64,000 bases of DNA from Burkholderia sp. NRF60-BP8 (GTDB taxonomy: Bacteria > Pseudomonadota > Gammaproteobacteria > Burkholderiales > Burkholderiaceae), in assembly GCF_001522585.2 (NCBI RefSeq), contig NZ_CP013373.1, positions 868,001 through 932,000 of the forward strand, read 5' to 3'. Below, one piece after another: positions 19,320-28,792 of the stretch. The translations under genes and the position numbers were made by a program. The notes beneath the pieces are model-generated. The model searched no databases and was not told the DNA's origin. It worked only from the letters and a program-made list of their open reading frames with translations. Each line of letters opens with the position of its first letter. The first letter of the stretch is position 1.

Positions 19320-20342
19320 TTATACAAAACCGCGCGGGTTCGCCTCCTGCCATCGCCAGTGGTCGGCACACATTTCCTCGATGCCGAGCGTCGCACGCCA
19401 GCCGATGATGTCGGCCGCGGCCTGCGGGTTCGCATAGCATTCGGCGATGTCGCCCGGGCGGCGCGCGACGAGTTCGTACGGCACCGGGCGGCCCGACGCC
19501 TTCTCGAACGCCCGCACGACTTCCAGCACGCTGTAGCCCTGGCCGGTGCCGAGGTTCACGACGAAGCTCGCGTCGCGCTTGGCGAGCGCGTCGAGCGCGG
19601 CGATGTGCCCCTTCGCGAGATCGACGACGTGGATGTAGTCGCGCACGCCGGTGCCGTCCGGCGTCGGGTAGTCGGAGCCGAACACGCGCAGCTTTTCCAG
19701 CTTGCCGACCGCAACCTGCGCGACGTACGGCATCAGGTTGTTCGGAATGCCGGCCGGATCTTCGCCGATCAGCCCGCTCGCGTGCGCGCCGACGGGGTTG
19801 AAGTAGCGCAGCGTCGCGATGCGCCACGACGGGTCCGACACCTCGAGATCGCGCAGGATCTGCTCGGCGATCAGCTTCGACTGGCCGTACGGGTTGGTCG
19901 CGGACAGCGGGAACGATTCGTCGATCGGCGAGCGCTCGGGCACGCCGTACACGGTCGCGGACGAACTGAACACGAACTGCCTGACGTTGCGCTCGCGCAT
20001 GACCTTGAGCACGGCGAGCAGGCCGCCGATGTTGTTCTGGTAGTACTCGAGCGGCTTCGCGACCGATTCGCCGACGGCCTTGAGCGCCGCGAAGTGAATC
20101 GTGCCGGTGATCGGATGCGCGTCGAACACCTTCGCCAGCGCGGCTTCGTCGCACACGTCGACCTGGTGGAACGCGGGCGTCTTGCCCGTGATCCGCTCGA
20201 TGCGTCGCACGGACTCGGCCTTGCTGTTGACGAGATTGTCGACGATCACGACGTCGTAGCCGTTGTCGAGCAGTTCGACGGCCGTGTGCGAGCCGATATA
20301 GCCGGCGCCGCCGGTGACGAGGATGGTGCCTTTAGCGGTCAT
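19320..20342 (-). CDS. galE: UDP-glucose 4-epimerase
   Basis: A 340-residue SDR protein with TGGAGYIGSHTAVEL at the N-terminus, FSSSATVYG and the NPYGQSK catalytic tyrosine-lysine pair near residue 155, all standard for GalE. It interconverts UDP-glucose and UDP-galactose and possibly the N-acetyl forms. It lies 15 bp after the upstream glycosyltransferase gene and 27 bp before the WecA-like gene, in one minus-strand operon. Confidence 0.93.
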   Translation of the reverse strand: MTAKGTILVTGGAGYIGSHTAVELLDNGYDVVIVDNLVNSKAESVRRIERITGKTPAFHQVDVCDEAALAKVFDAHPITGTIHFAALKAVGESVAKPLEYYQNNIGGLLAVLKVMRERNVRQFVFSSSATVYGVPERSPIDESFPLSATNPYGQSKLIAEQILRDLEVSDPSWRIATLRYFNPVGAHASGLIGEDPAGIPNNLMPYVAQVAVGKLEKLRVFGSDYPTPDGTGVRDYIHVVDLAKGHIAALDALAKRDASFVVNLGTGQGYSVLEVVRAFEKASGRPVPYELVARRPGDIAECYANPQAAADIIGWRATLGIEEMCADHWRWQEANPRGFV

Positions 20343-20357
20343 TGCTGATGCGCTCCT

Positions 20358-21494
20358 TCAGAGTGTGAATCCTGTCAACGAATGGATGGTCTCCCGGTAA
20401 CGTTCGACGACCTGCTGTTCGTCGAATTCCGCCGCGACCTTGTGCCGGCCGCGTGCGCCCATCGCCGCACGGCCTTGCGGCCCGAGCGCGATCATGCGAT
20501 TCAGTTGCTCCGCGAGGCTCGCGCTGTCGCGCGCGCGGCACAGGAAACCCGTTTCGCCGTCGGCGACGACGTCGCGGCAGCCCGGCACGTCGGTCGCGAC
20601 GATCGGCCGCCCCATCGCCGATGCCTCCATCAGTGTGCGCGGCACGCCTTCGCGGTACGACGGCAGCACGACGCAATCGGCCGCCGCGATGTGCGGGCGC
20701 ACGTCGTGCGCTTCGCCGAGATACTCGACGACGCCTTCGGCGACCCACGCGTCGACATCCGCGCGGCCGATCGCGCTCGGATTGTCGACGCCGAGCGGCC
20801 CGAGCAACTGGAAGCGCGCGTTCGGGTAGCGCTCGCGTACGCGACGCGCGGCCTCGACGTATTCGCGCACGCCCTTGTCCCACAGCAGCCGGCCGATCAG
20901 GATGAAGACGGGCGCGTCGCCGGCGGGCAGCGGCACGGGCGCGAACTGGTCGAGATCGACGCCTTCGCCGTGCAGCAGCCGCGCGCGCTCGGGATGCGCG
21001 AGCAGCCGTTCGTCGGTGAAGGTCGCGAGATCGTCGCGGTTCAGGAACCAGACTTCACGCGGGAAGCGGAACGCGAACCGGTACAGGCGTTTTGCGACGC
21101 TCGCCGCGCGGCTCTTCTGGATGAATACGTAACCGAGCCCCGTCGTCACTGCGATCGACGGCACGCGCGCAAGCCACGCGGCCACCGAGCCGTAGATGTT
21201 CGGCTTGATCGTGTAATGGAACACGAGATCGGGCCGCAGCGCGCGGTAGTGGCGCACCAGCGCGGCGAGCGTGCCGAGATCCTCGCGCGGGCTCGTGCCT
21301 TTCGACGCGACCGCGAGCGCCACGTAGCGGCAGCCCATCTGCTCGAGCAGCGGCACCGTGCGGTCGTGCGGCGCGATCACGACGACCTCGGCGCCGCGCG
21401 CGACGAGCGCACGGATCAGCCCGTGGCGGTACGTATGGATCGCCCAGGCCGTGTTGCAGACGAGCGCGATGCGCAGCGGGGAGGTGGCGGACAT
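20358..21494 (-). CDS. GT4 family glycosyltransferase
   Basis: This 378-residue protein is a GT-B fold enzyme: an N-terminal acceptor domain, ILIGRLLWDKGVREYVEAA near residue 193 and the donor-site EGVPRTLMEASAMGRPIVAT near 283. It resembles PglA/CapM-type transferases that add the second sugar to an undecaprenyl-linked HexNAc. That fits its place directly before galE and the WecA-like gene. Donor and acceptor are inferred. Confidence 0.87.
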   Translation of the reverse strand: MSATSPLRIALVCNTAWAIHTYRHGLIRALVARGAEVVVIAPHDRTVPLLEQMGCRYVALAVASKGTSPREDLGTLAALVRHYRALRPDLVFHYTIKPNIYGSVAAWLARVPSIAVTTGLGYVFIQKSRAASVAKRLYRFAFRFPREVWFLNRDDLATFTDERLLAHPERARLLHGEGVDLDQFAPVPLPAGDAPVFILIGRLLWDKGVREYVEAARRVRERYPNARFQLLGPLGVDNPSAIGRADVDAWVAEGVVEYLGEAHDVRPHIAAADCVVLPSYREGVPRTLMEASAMGRPIVATDVPGCRDVVADGETGFLCRARDSASLAEQLNRMIALGPQGRAAMGARGRHKVAAEFDEQQVVERYRETIHSLTGFTL

Positions 21495-21545
21495 GAAAAA
21501 AAGAAAAAATAAAGCGTCGAAATTGCCGAGCGGGCCGGATACGCG

Positions 21546-22370
21546 TCAGGCGGACGGCCGCGCGGCGAACAGCGTCTGCTTGATCCGCTGCAGCGTACGG
21601 TACGGCGTCACGAAATGCAGCAGGTTCTTGGCGAGGCCGGCCCAGTCGTACGGGTTGAGCACGTTGAAGTAGCGCAGCAGCAGCGTGAGCGTCGACACGA
21701 GCTGGCGCCGGCGTTTGGTCGCACTGATCCCGCCCTCGTTGAGCTCGTAATACAGGCCGAGTTCCGGCAGGTTCGCGCAATCGTAGCGTTGCATTAACCG
21801 TAAAAAAAGATCGAGATCCTCGGCCGCGCGGTACTTCGCGCGATAGTTGCCCACTTCGCGCACGGCGTCGATGCGCAACATGACCGACGGATGCACGAGC
21901 GGCGAGCGCAGGAAGCGGGTGCGGCGCAGCGTGCGCGGATCGGCGGGCGGGGTCAGCATGAAGCGCGGCTCGCCGGCGCGCGACACGACCTGCGTCCACA
22001 TGCCGACGCAGGCCACGCGCGGGTGGGCGCCGAGATAGGCGCGCTCTTTCGCGAGGCGGTGCGGCGCGGCGAGATCGCCCGCGTCGATGCGCGCCGCGTA
22101 GCGGAAACCGCGCGCCGCGAGCGCATCGATGCCGGCCGCCAGCGCGCGTTCGATGCCGCCGTTGCGCGGCATGCGCAGCACGTCGATCGACAGGCCGGGC
22201 AAGTCGGGCGCGACGATCGGCGGCGTGCTGCCGTCGTCGACGATCAGCACGTGCACGGGCGCATCCTCGCGAAACGACGCGAGGGTGCGGACGACGTCGT
22301 CGTGCCCGTTGTAGGCCGGCATCAGCACGGCCACGTCGTCGAGCGGGGGCGGGCAATCGGGGGACGTCAT
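21546..22370 (-). CDS. GT2 family glycosyltransferase
   Basis: The 274-residue enzyme starts with VAVLMPAYNGHDD and has IVDDGSTPP near residue 40 and a YAARIDAGDLAAPHR metal-binding region near 95. I chose the ATG at 22370 because it overlaps the flippase stop in an ATGA arrangement; longer upstream reading frame is only the shadow of the flippase gene. It probably contributes a sugar to the unit moved by that flippase. Confidence 0.87.
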   Translation of the reverse strand: MTSPDCPPPLDDVAVLMPAYNGHDDVVRTLASFREDAPVHVLIVDDGSTPPIVAPDLPGLSIDVLRMPRNGGIERALAAGIDALAARGFRYAARIDAGDLAAPHRLAKERAYLGAHPRVACVGMWTQVVSRAGEPRFMLTPPADPRTLRRTRFLRSPLVHPSVMLRIDAVREVGNYRAKYRAAEDLDLFLRLMQRYDCANLPELGLYYELNEGGISATKRRRQLVSTLTLLLRYFNVLNPYDWAGLAKNLLHFVTPYRTLQRIKQTLFAARPSA

Positions 22371-23623
22371 GTTCGCAGCTTGAAACGGATGTAATAAAAG
22401 TTGACGGCGGCGGCGGCCAGATAGCCGGCCGCCAGCCCGACGAGCGCGCCGTACAGGCCGAGCCGCGGGATCGCGAACAGGTTGACGAGCGCGGCGATCG
22501 CCAGCGCGAGCAGCCATTTCGTCAGCAACACGAATTTTGCTTGATATTTGAGAACGATAAGATTGCCTATCGCCTCGATGCCGGCCGGCACGGACAGCCA
22601 GACGGCCCAGCGGAAGATGTCGACCGACGCCTCGTAGCCGCGGCCGAACACCTTGCCGACGATCAGCGGGGCGGCCGCGTCGAGCACGAGCGCGCCGGCG
22701 GTCATCAGGCCGGCCGTCATCGCGATCAGCCGGACGATGTTGCGGCGCAGCCGGGCGACGTCCTGCACGCGGTAGACGAAGGCGGGCGCGATCGTCTGTG
22801 CGAGCATCAGCGCGAGGGTGATCCAGTTCTCGTTGAGCTGCTGCGCGGCCGAATAGCGGCCGAGGTCGGCGAACGACACGTGGCGCTCGAGCATCAGGCG
22901 GTCGAGCTTCAGGAACAGGTACATGCAGATGAGACCGAGCCAGAACACGGTGCCGGCCGTCGCAAAGTGCCGGAACAGCGGGGTATCGAACGTCCAGCCG
23001 AGCGCACCGCCGTTACGGTGGCGGTAGTACAGCAGCAGCGCGAAGCCGATCGCGGCGGCTTCCAGCGCCCACAGCCACGCGAAGCGGGCGGGGCCGGCGG
23101 CCGCGCGGACCAGCAGCCAGACGAGCAGCGCCTTGGCGAGCGCGGTGACCATGCTGGTGACGAGCTGCGGCTTGCTGTAGGTCATGCTCTGCAGCCACGC
23201 GTTGATCACGCCGACGAACGGCTCGCGGAACACCATCGTGACCGCCAGGCCCGCGAGCATCGCGCCGACCAGCGGGTCGAAGGCGCCCGCGGCGATCGCG
23301 ATCCAGGTCGCGACGAGCGCGGCGGCCGATACGGCGATGCGTAGCACGAACGCGCTGCCGAGCACCGCGCCGAGCTGGGCGGGCGGGCGCTGGACGATGG
23401 TCGGGACGAGGATTTCCGCGCCGCACACCCAGGTGAGCGGCGCCAGTACCAGGAGAAGCGTATTCGCATACTGCCATTTGCCGAACACATCTGGCCCGAA
23501 ATAACGGGCCAGCAGGCCGCTGATCGCGATCGCGACGCCGATCTGCGTGAGCCGTTCGAGCCCCAGCCAGACGAGGTTCGCGACGGCCTTCGCGACGTCC
23601 GGGTTGCCGAAGCGCTTCAGCAT
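22367..23623 (-). CDS. Wzx-like polysaccharide flippase
   Basis: A 418-residue membrane protein with about twelve hydrophobic helices and the MATE/PST-like N-terminus typical of O-unit flippases (GLLARYFGPDVFGKWQYA near residue 37). It is the first gene of the minus-strand block. A Wzx flippase beside the Wzm/Wzt exporter upstream indicates two export routes in one locus, so the minus-strand genes may make a different glycan. I see no Wzy polymerase in the window. Confidence 0.82.
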   Translation of the reverse strand: MLKRFGNPDVAKAVANLVWLGLERLTQIGVAIAISGLLARYFGPDVFGKWQYANTLLLVLAPLTWVCGAEILVPTIVQRPPAQLGAVLGSAFVLRIAVSAAALVATWIAIAAGAFDPLVGAMLAGLAVTMVFREPFVGVINAWLQSMTYSKPQLVTSMVTALAKALLVWLLVRAAAGPARFAWLWALEAAAIGFALLLYYRHRNGGALGWTFDTPLFRHFATAGTVFWLGLICMYLFLKLDRLMLERHVSFADLGRYSAAQQLNENWITLALMLAQTIAPAFVYRVQDVARLRRNIVRLIAMTAGLMTAGALVLDAAAPLIVGKVFGRGYEASVDIFRWAVWLSVPAGIEAIGNLIVLKYQAKFVLLTKWLLALAIAALVNLFAIPRLGLYGALVGLAAGYLAAAAVNFYYIRFKLRT

Positions 23624-23724
23624 GCGCGGCAGCGACGGCGCGCGCGGCGGGCGGCCGGAAACGGCGGGTGGGCGGCGGCGGGACGGCTAGGCATTAAAAT
23701 GGGCGACATGCGCGTCATCAAAAC

Positions 23725-23748
23725 CCGCGATTATAAGTGTGATCGCGG
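23725..23748 (+). promoter_or_regulatory. Inverted repeat in the divergent flippase/manB region
   Basis: CCGCGAT and ATCGCGG form a perfect 7-bp inverted repeat with a 10-base spacer containing TTATAAG. It lies in the 244-bp divergent intergenic region between the flippase gene (minus) and manB (plus). It could be an operator or a promoter element; no protein can be named. Confidence 0.3.
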
Positions 23749-23867
23749 CTGCTCCAGCCGTTGCTCGCCGTGTCGTGCCGGCAGCCACGTATCATGTGCG
23801 GCACCCGCGAGCGGCGGCCGCGCAAGCCAGACAATTTTCCATGCACGCAACCGAGAGAAGAGAATCG

Positions 23868-25262
23868 ATGATTTCCCAATCCATCTTCAAGGCATATGAC
23901 ATTCGTGGCGTGGTCGGCAAGACACTCGACGTCGACACCGCGCGCGGCATCGGCCGGGCATTCGGCAGCGAAGTGCGTGCGCAGGGCGGCGATGCGGTCG
24001 TCGTCGCGCGCGACGGCCGCCTGTCCGGGCCGGAGCTGGTCGGCGCGCTGGCCGACGGCCTGCGTGCGGCGGGTGTCGACGTCGTGGACGTCGGCATGGT
24101 GCCGACGCCGGTCGGTTATTTCGCGGCGAACGTGCCGCTGGCGCTGAAGGGCGGCGAGCGCCGCGTCGATTCGTGCATCGTCGTCACGGGCAGCCACAAT
24201 CCGCCCGACTACAACGGCTTCAAGATGGTGCTGCGCGGCGCCGCGATCTACGGCGAGCAGATCCAGGCGCTGTACCGCCGCATCGTCGACGAGCGGTTCG
24301 AGACGGGCAGCGGCACCTATGAAGCGATCGACGTCGCGGACCAATACATCGCACGCATCGTCGGCGACGTGAAGCTCGCACGGCCGCTGAAGCTCGTGGT
24401 CGACGCCGGCAACGGCGTCGCGGGCCCGCTCGCGACGCGCCTGTTCAAGGCGCTCGGCTGCGAACTCGTCGAGCGCTTCACCGACATCGACGGCACGTTC
24501 CCGAACCACCACCCCGATCCCGCCCACCCGGAAAACCTGCAGGACGTGATCCAGGCGCTGAAGGACACCGATGCGGAGCTCGGCTTCGCGTTCGACGGCG
24601 ACGGCGACCGCCTGGGCGTCGTCACGAAGGACGGCCAGATCATCTATCCGGACCGCCAGCTGATGCTGTTCGCGGAAGAGGTGCTGTCGCGCAACCCGGG
24701 CGCGCAGATCATCTACGACGTGAAGTGCACGCGCCACCTCGCGCAGTGGGTGAAGTCGAAGGGCGGCGAGCCGCTGATGTGGAAGACGGGCCACTCGCTC
24801 GTGAAGGCGAAGCTGCGCGAGACGGGTGCGCCGCTCGCCGGCGAAATGAGCGGCCACGTGTTCTTCAAGGATCGCTGGTACGGCTTCGACGACGGCCTGT
24901 ACACCGGTGCACGGCTGCTCGAGATCCTCGCGAAGACGGCCGATCCGAGCGCATTGCTCAACAGCCTGCCGGACGCGATGAGCACGCCCGAACTGCAGCT
25001 CTGGCTCGACGAAGGCGAGAATTTCCGCCTGATCGACAAGCTGCAGAAAGAGGCGAAGTTCGACGGCGCCGAGGAAGTCGTGACGATCGACGGCCTGCGT
25101 GTCGAGTACCCGGACGGCTTCGGCCTCGCGCGTTCGTCGAACACGACGCCGGTCGTCGTGATGCGTTTCGAGGCCGAGACGCAGGAAGGGCTCAAGCGCA
25201 TCCAGGAAGACTTCCGCCGCGTGCTGACGGCCGCGAAGCCGGACGTCAAGCTGCCGTTCTGA
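23868..25262 (+). CDS. manB: Phosphomannomutase/phosphoglucomutase
   Basis: The 464-residue alpha-phosphohexomutase has the phosphoserine loop VTGSHNPPDYNG near residue 105, the metal loop AFDGDGDRLG near 240 and the sugar-binding GEMSGH near 325. It converts mannose-6-phosphate to mannose-1-phosphate for ManC, and glucose phosphates likewise (AlgC type). The ATG at 23868 is chosen because a purine-rich GAGAGAAGAGA tract precedes it; upstream codons do not resemble the family. It completes the GDP-mannose route at a distance from manC. Confidence 0.92.
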   Translation: MISQSIFKAYDIRGVVGKTLDVDTARGIGRAFGSEVRAQGGDAVVVARDGRLSGPELVGALADGLRAAGVDVVDVGMVPTPVGYFAANVPLALKGGERRVDSCIVVTGSHNPPDYNGFKMVLRGAAIYGEQIQALYRRIVDERFETGSGTYEAIDVADQYIARIVGDVKLARPLKLVVDAGNGVAGPLATRLFKALGCELVERFTDIDGTFPNHHPDPAHPENLQDVIQALKDTDAELGFAFDGDGDRLGVVTKDGQIIYPDRQLMLFAEEVLSRNPGAQIIYDVKCTRHLAQWVKSKGGEPLMWKTGHSLVKAKLRETGAPLAGEMSGHVFFKDRWYGFDDGLYTGARLLEILAKTADPSALLNSLPDAMSTPELQLWLDEGENFRLIDKLQKEAKFDGAEEVVTIDGLRVEYPDGFGLARSSNTTPVVVMRFEAETQEGLKRIQEDFRRVLTAAKPDVKLPF

Positions 25263-25320
25263 GCGCCGGCGGCCGGCGGGCCGCCCGTACGACGGCCGTC
25301 CATCGGCCGTGCTCGTCCCG

Positions 25321-25357
25321 AAAAGCGGCGCGCGCCCTCGGCGCGCGGCCGCTTTTT
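25321..25357 (+). terminator. Rho-independent terminator after manB
   Basis: A long GC-rich hairpin with AAAAGCGGC pairing to GCCGCTTTT and an inner GCGCGCC/GGCGCGC stem with one bulged base, ending in a T run, lies between manB and waaC. Confidence 0.85.
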
Positions 25358-25433
25358 GTCTATCCGGCGCTTCGGCCGGGATAAAATCCCCCCTTTATGT
25401 CCGTCGCCGGCTGCCAGCCGGCGTTTTTTCAGC

Positions 25434-26429
25434 GTGCAAAAGATCCTGATCGTGCGCGTGTCGTCGCTGGGCGACGTCGTGCACAACATGCCGGTGATCG
25501 CCGATATCCGGCGCCGTCACCCCGATGCGCAGATCGACTGGCTCGTCGAGGAAAGCTTCGTCGACCTCGTGCGGCTCGTCGACGGCGTGCGCAACGTGCT
25601 GCCGTTCTCGCTGCGCCGCTGGCGCAAGAAGCCGTTCTCGGGCGCGACGTGGCGCGAGATCCGCGCCTTCCGTCGGCGGCTCGCGGCCGAGCAGTACGAC
25701 CTCGTGATCGACTGCCAGGGCCTCATCAAGACGGCGTGGGTCGCGAGCTGGGCGCGCGGGCCGCTCGTCGGGCTCGGCAACCGCACCGACGGCGCCGGCT
25801 ACGAATGGCCGGTGCGTTTCTTCTACCGCAAGCGCGTGCCGATCGCGCCGCGCACGCACGTGGTCGAGCGCTCGCGCCAGCTCGTCGCGGCCGCGCTGGA
25901 CGACCCGGCGCCGACCCCGGCCCATCCGGTCGAATTCGGCCTCGACACGCGCGCGGCGGCGCGCGCGGTGGCCGCGCTCGGCCTGAACCTGCCGGTGCCG
26001 TACGTCGTGTTCGTCCATGCGACGTCGCGCGCCGACAAGCAGTGGCCGGACGCCGCATGGATCGAGCTCGGCCAGGCGCTCGTGCGGCGCGGCGCGTCGC
26101 TCGTGCTGCCGTGGGGCAACGATGCGGAACGGGCGACCAGCGAGCGGCTCGCGAAGGAATTCGGCGCGGCGGCGATCGTGCCGCCGAAGCTGTCGCTGCC
26201 GGCCGTGGTCGGGCTGATCGACGGTGCGGCCGCGACGGTCGGGGTTGACACAGGTCTGGTTCACATCGCGGCCGCGCTGAAGCGTCCGACGATCGAACTG
26301 TACAATTTCGCGACGGCCTGGCGGACCGGCGGCTACTGGTCGCCGAACGTCGTCAATCTCGGCACGGCGGGGCAGCCCCCGTCGATCGCGCAGGTGAAGT
26401 CGGCGCTCGCGGGCTTCGGTCTCCTGTAA
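25434..26429 (+). CDS. waaC: Lipopolysaccharide heptosyltransferase I
   Basis: A GT9 enzyme of 331 residues that adds the first heptose to Kdo in the LPS inner core. It starts with KILIVRVSSLGDVVHNMP, the WaaC signature, and has a C-terminal GVDTGLVHIAAAL donor-site motif near residue 280. I chose the GTG at 25434 because homology begins there; an in-frame ATG at 25356 lies on the terminator of manB. The next gene follows after 23 bp. Confidence 0.92.
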   Translation: MQKILIVRVSSLGDVVHNMPVIADIRRRHPDAQIDWLVEESFVDLVRLVDGVRNVLPFSLRRWRKKPFSGATWREIRAFRRRLAAEQYDLVIDCQGLIKTAWVASWARGPLVGLGNRTDGAGYEWPVRFFYRKRVPIAPRTHVVERSRQLVAAALDDPAPTPAHPVEFGLDTRAAARAVAALGLNLPVPYVVFVHATSRADKQWPDAAWIELGQALVRRGASLVLPWGNDAERATSERLAKEFGAAAIVPPKLSLPAVVGLIDGAAATVGVDTGLVHIAAALKRPTIELYNFATAWRTGGYWSPNVVNLGTAGQPPSIAQVKSALAGFGLL

Positions 26430-26452
26430 CGCTGTCCACACGCGAACCGATC

Positions 26453-27337
26453 ATGAGCGAATCCCAGATCATCGAAGTCCCGTCCGCCGACTGGAGCGGA
26501 CACAACCTGTCGGCGCCGCGCGAGCAGTTGCTGGCCGCGGTCGAGGAAGGCAAGGTGCTGTATTTCCCGCACCTGCGTTTCGCGATCGAAGGCGGCGAGG
26601 AAGCGCTGCTCGATCCGGCGCTCGCCGATCCGAAACGCAAGAACATCAGCCTCGCGCCGAACGGCGGCGCGCTCGCCGGCGTGCTGGGCGACAGCGTCAC
26701 GCAATCGGCCGTGCGCGCGCTCGTCGCGCGCTTCCAGCAGCAGGCCGGCACGCTCGTCGACGGCCTCTTTCCCGAATACCGCGGCAAGCTGCGCGTCGCG
26801 CCGACGAGCCTGCGGCTGATGCAGGTCGAGACGCGCCAGACGTCGTGGCGCAAGGACGACAGCCGGCTGCACGTCGACGCGTTCCCGTCGCGGCCGAACT
26901 ACGGCGAGCGCATCCTGCGCGTGTTCACGAACGTGAATCCGGCCGGCGTGCCGCGCGTATGGCGTGTCGGCGAGCCGTTCGAGGACGTCACGAAGCGCTT
27001 CCTGCCGAAGATCCGGCCGCAGTTCCCGGGCTCGGCGTGGCTGCTGAACCTGCTGCACGTGACGAAATCGCCGCGCAGCGCGTACGACCATCTGATGCTG
27101 AACCTGCACGACGGGATGAAGGCCGATCTCGACTACCAGAAGACTTGCCCACAGCAGACGATGCCGTTTCCGCCGGGCAGCGTGTGGATATGTTTCTCGG
27201 ATCAGACTTCGCACGCTGTGATGTCCGGACAGTTCATGCTCGAGCAGACCTTCTTCCTGCCGGTCGACGCGATGGTCCGCCGCGAGTGCGCGCCGCTCGG
27301 CATTCTCGAGCGCCTGACGGGCAGGGCGCTGGTTTGA
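26453..27337 (+). CDS. kdoO: Kdo 3-hydroxylase (Fe(II)/2-oxoglutarate oxygenase)
   Basis: The 294-residue protein matches the KdoO family as I know it: HVDAFPSRP near residue 139 supplies the H-x-D metal ligands and a distal His in SDQTSHAVMSGQF near 258 would be the third. KdoO converts Kdo to Ko in the inner core of Burkholderia and Yersinia. Its place between waaC and waaA supports this role in inner-core modification. The assignment rests on motif and context, not on a search. Confidence 0.85.
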   Translation: MSESQIIEVPSADWSGHNLSAPREQLLAAVEEGKVLYFPHLRFAIEGGEEALLDPALADPKRKNISLAPNGGALAGVLGDSVTQSAVRALVARFQQQAGTLVDGLFPEYRGKLRVAPTSLRLMQVETRQTSWRKDDSRLHVDAFPSRPNYGERILRVFTNVNPAGVPRVWRVGEPFEDVTKRFLPKIRPQFPGSAWLLNLLHVTKSPRSAYDHLMLNLHDGMKADLDYQKTCPQQTMPFPPGSVWICFSDQTSHAVMSGQFMLEQTFFLPVDAMVRRECAPLGILERLTGRALV

Positions 27338-27374
27338 GCGCGCACCTGCTTCGACGCCACACCCGGGCGGCCGC

Positions 27375-28727
27375 ATGCTGAGGGCGATCTATCGTGCGCT
27401 GTGGTGGCTCGTCGCGCCGGCCGCGGTCATCCGGCTCTACGTGCGCTCGCGCAAGGAGCGCGGCTATCGCGAGCATATCGGCGAGCGCTTCGGCCACGTC
27501 GCGGGCCGCTCGCGCGACGACCGCGCGCCGCTGATCTGGGTGCATGCGGTGTCGGTCGGCGAGACGCGCGCGGCGCAGCCGTTGATCGATGCGCTGCTGC
27601 GCGCCCGTCCCGATGCACGCATCCTGCTCACGCACATGACGCCGAGCGGCCGCGCGACCGGCGAACAGATCTTCGGCGACCGGGTGCTGCGCTGCTACCT
27701 GCCGTACGACATGCCGGGCGCGGTGCGGCGCTTCCTGCACGCATGGCGGCCGACGCTCGGCCTCGTGATGGAAACCGAGGTGTGGCCGACGCTGATCGAC
27801 GAGTGCCGCCGCGCGGACGTGCCGCTCGTGCTGACCAATGCGCGGATGTCCGCGCGTTCGTTCCGGCGCGCGGCGAAATTCGGCGCGGCGACGCGCGACG
27901 TGTTCGGCGGCTTCTCGCGCGTGCTCGCGCAGAGCCCGGCCGACGCGGAGCGGCTCACGTCGCTCGGCGCGCGCAACGTGACCGTGCTCGGCAACCTGAA
28001 GTTCGACATGACGACGCCGCCGGAACTCGCGGCGCGCGGCCATGCGTGGCGCGAGGCGATCGGCGCGCGGCCGGTGTGGGTCGCCGCCAGCACGCGCGAG
28101 AACGAAGAAGCGCTGGTGCTGCAGGCGTTCGCGGAAATGCGCACGCCCGGCGCGCTGCTGGTGCTCGTGCCGCGTCATCCGCAGCGCTTCGCGGAAGTCG
28201 AGGCGCTCGTCGCGCGCAGCGGGCTCAAGTGCGTGCGGCGCTCCGTCTGGGCCGCCGATGCGGCCGCGCTCGCGGCGGGCCGTCCGGCCGCCGAACCGCT
28301 GCCGGACGACGTGACGGTGCTGCTCGGCGATTCGATGGGCGAGCTCGGCGCGTACTACGCGGCGGCCGACATCGCGTTCATCGGCGGCAGCCTGCTGCCG
28401 CTCGGCGGGCAGAACCTGATCGAGGCATGCGCGGTCGGCGTGCCGGTGCTGATCGGGCCGCACGTGTTCAACTTCACGCAGGCGACCGCCGATGCGGTCG
28501 CGGCAGGCGCCGCGATGCAGGTCGAGGATCCGCTCGATCTCGCGCACGTGCTCGACGCGCTGTTCGCCGACAAGGCGCGGCGCATCGCGATGGGCGCGGC
28601 CGGTGCGGCCTTCGCGTCGCGTCACCGCGGCGCGACCGCGCGCACGGTCGACGTGCTCGCCGCACTGCTGCCGCCCGCCGAAGCCGGCGCGCGCGCGTTG
28701 CCGGACGCCGCCGACGACGACGCATAG
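27375..28727 (+). CDS. waaA: Kdo transferase
   Basis: The 450-residue GT30 enzyme has an N-terminal membrane anchor (YRALWWLVAPAAVIRLY), the WVHAVSVGETRAA acceptor motif near residue 55 and a C-terminal FIGGSLLPLGGQNLIE motif near 336. It transfers Kdo from CMP-Kdo to lipid A precursor at the inner-membrane face. Length agrees with the family. It ends the LPS-core gene group and converges on the urease operon 65 bp away. Confidence 0.95.
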   Translation: MLRAIYRALWWLVAPAAVIRLYVRSRKERGYREHIGERFGHVAGRSRDDRAPLIWVHAVSVGETRAAQPLIDALLRARPDARILLTHMTPSGRATGEQIFGDRVLRCYLPYDMPGAVRRFLHAWRPTLGLVMETEVWPTLIDECRRADVPLVLTNARMSARSFRRAAKFGAATRDVFGGFSRVLAQSPADAERLTSLGARNVTVLGNLKFDMTTPPELAARGHAWREAIGARPVWVAASTRENEEALVLQAFAEMRTPGALLVLVPRHPQRFAEVEALVARSGLKCVRRSVWAADAAALAAGRPAAEPLPDDVTVLLGDSMGELGAYYAAADIAFIGGSLLPLGGQNLIEACAVGVPVLIGPHVFNFTQATADAVAAGAAMQVEDPLDLAHVLDALFADKARRIAMGAAGAAFASRHRGATARTVDVLAALLPPAEAGARALPDAADDDA

Positions 28728-28792
28728 ACGGAACGGGCGGCGCGATGCCGCCCGGACACGCGCGGCAGCGTCGCCGCGCGCCGCCACGCGGC

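Noticed and set aside
18399..20348. 649-codon plus-strand ORF across the WecA-like and galE genes
   Set aside because: Its translation is dominated by Arg, Asp, Glu, His and Val, typical of antisense reading of GC-rich genes; the minus strand encodes clear proteins.
25356..25433. Upstream ATG start for waaC
   Set aside because: The extra 26 residues lie over the manB terminator and do not resemble heptosyltransferases; the GTG at 25434 begins exactly at the family N-terminus.
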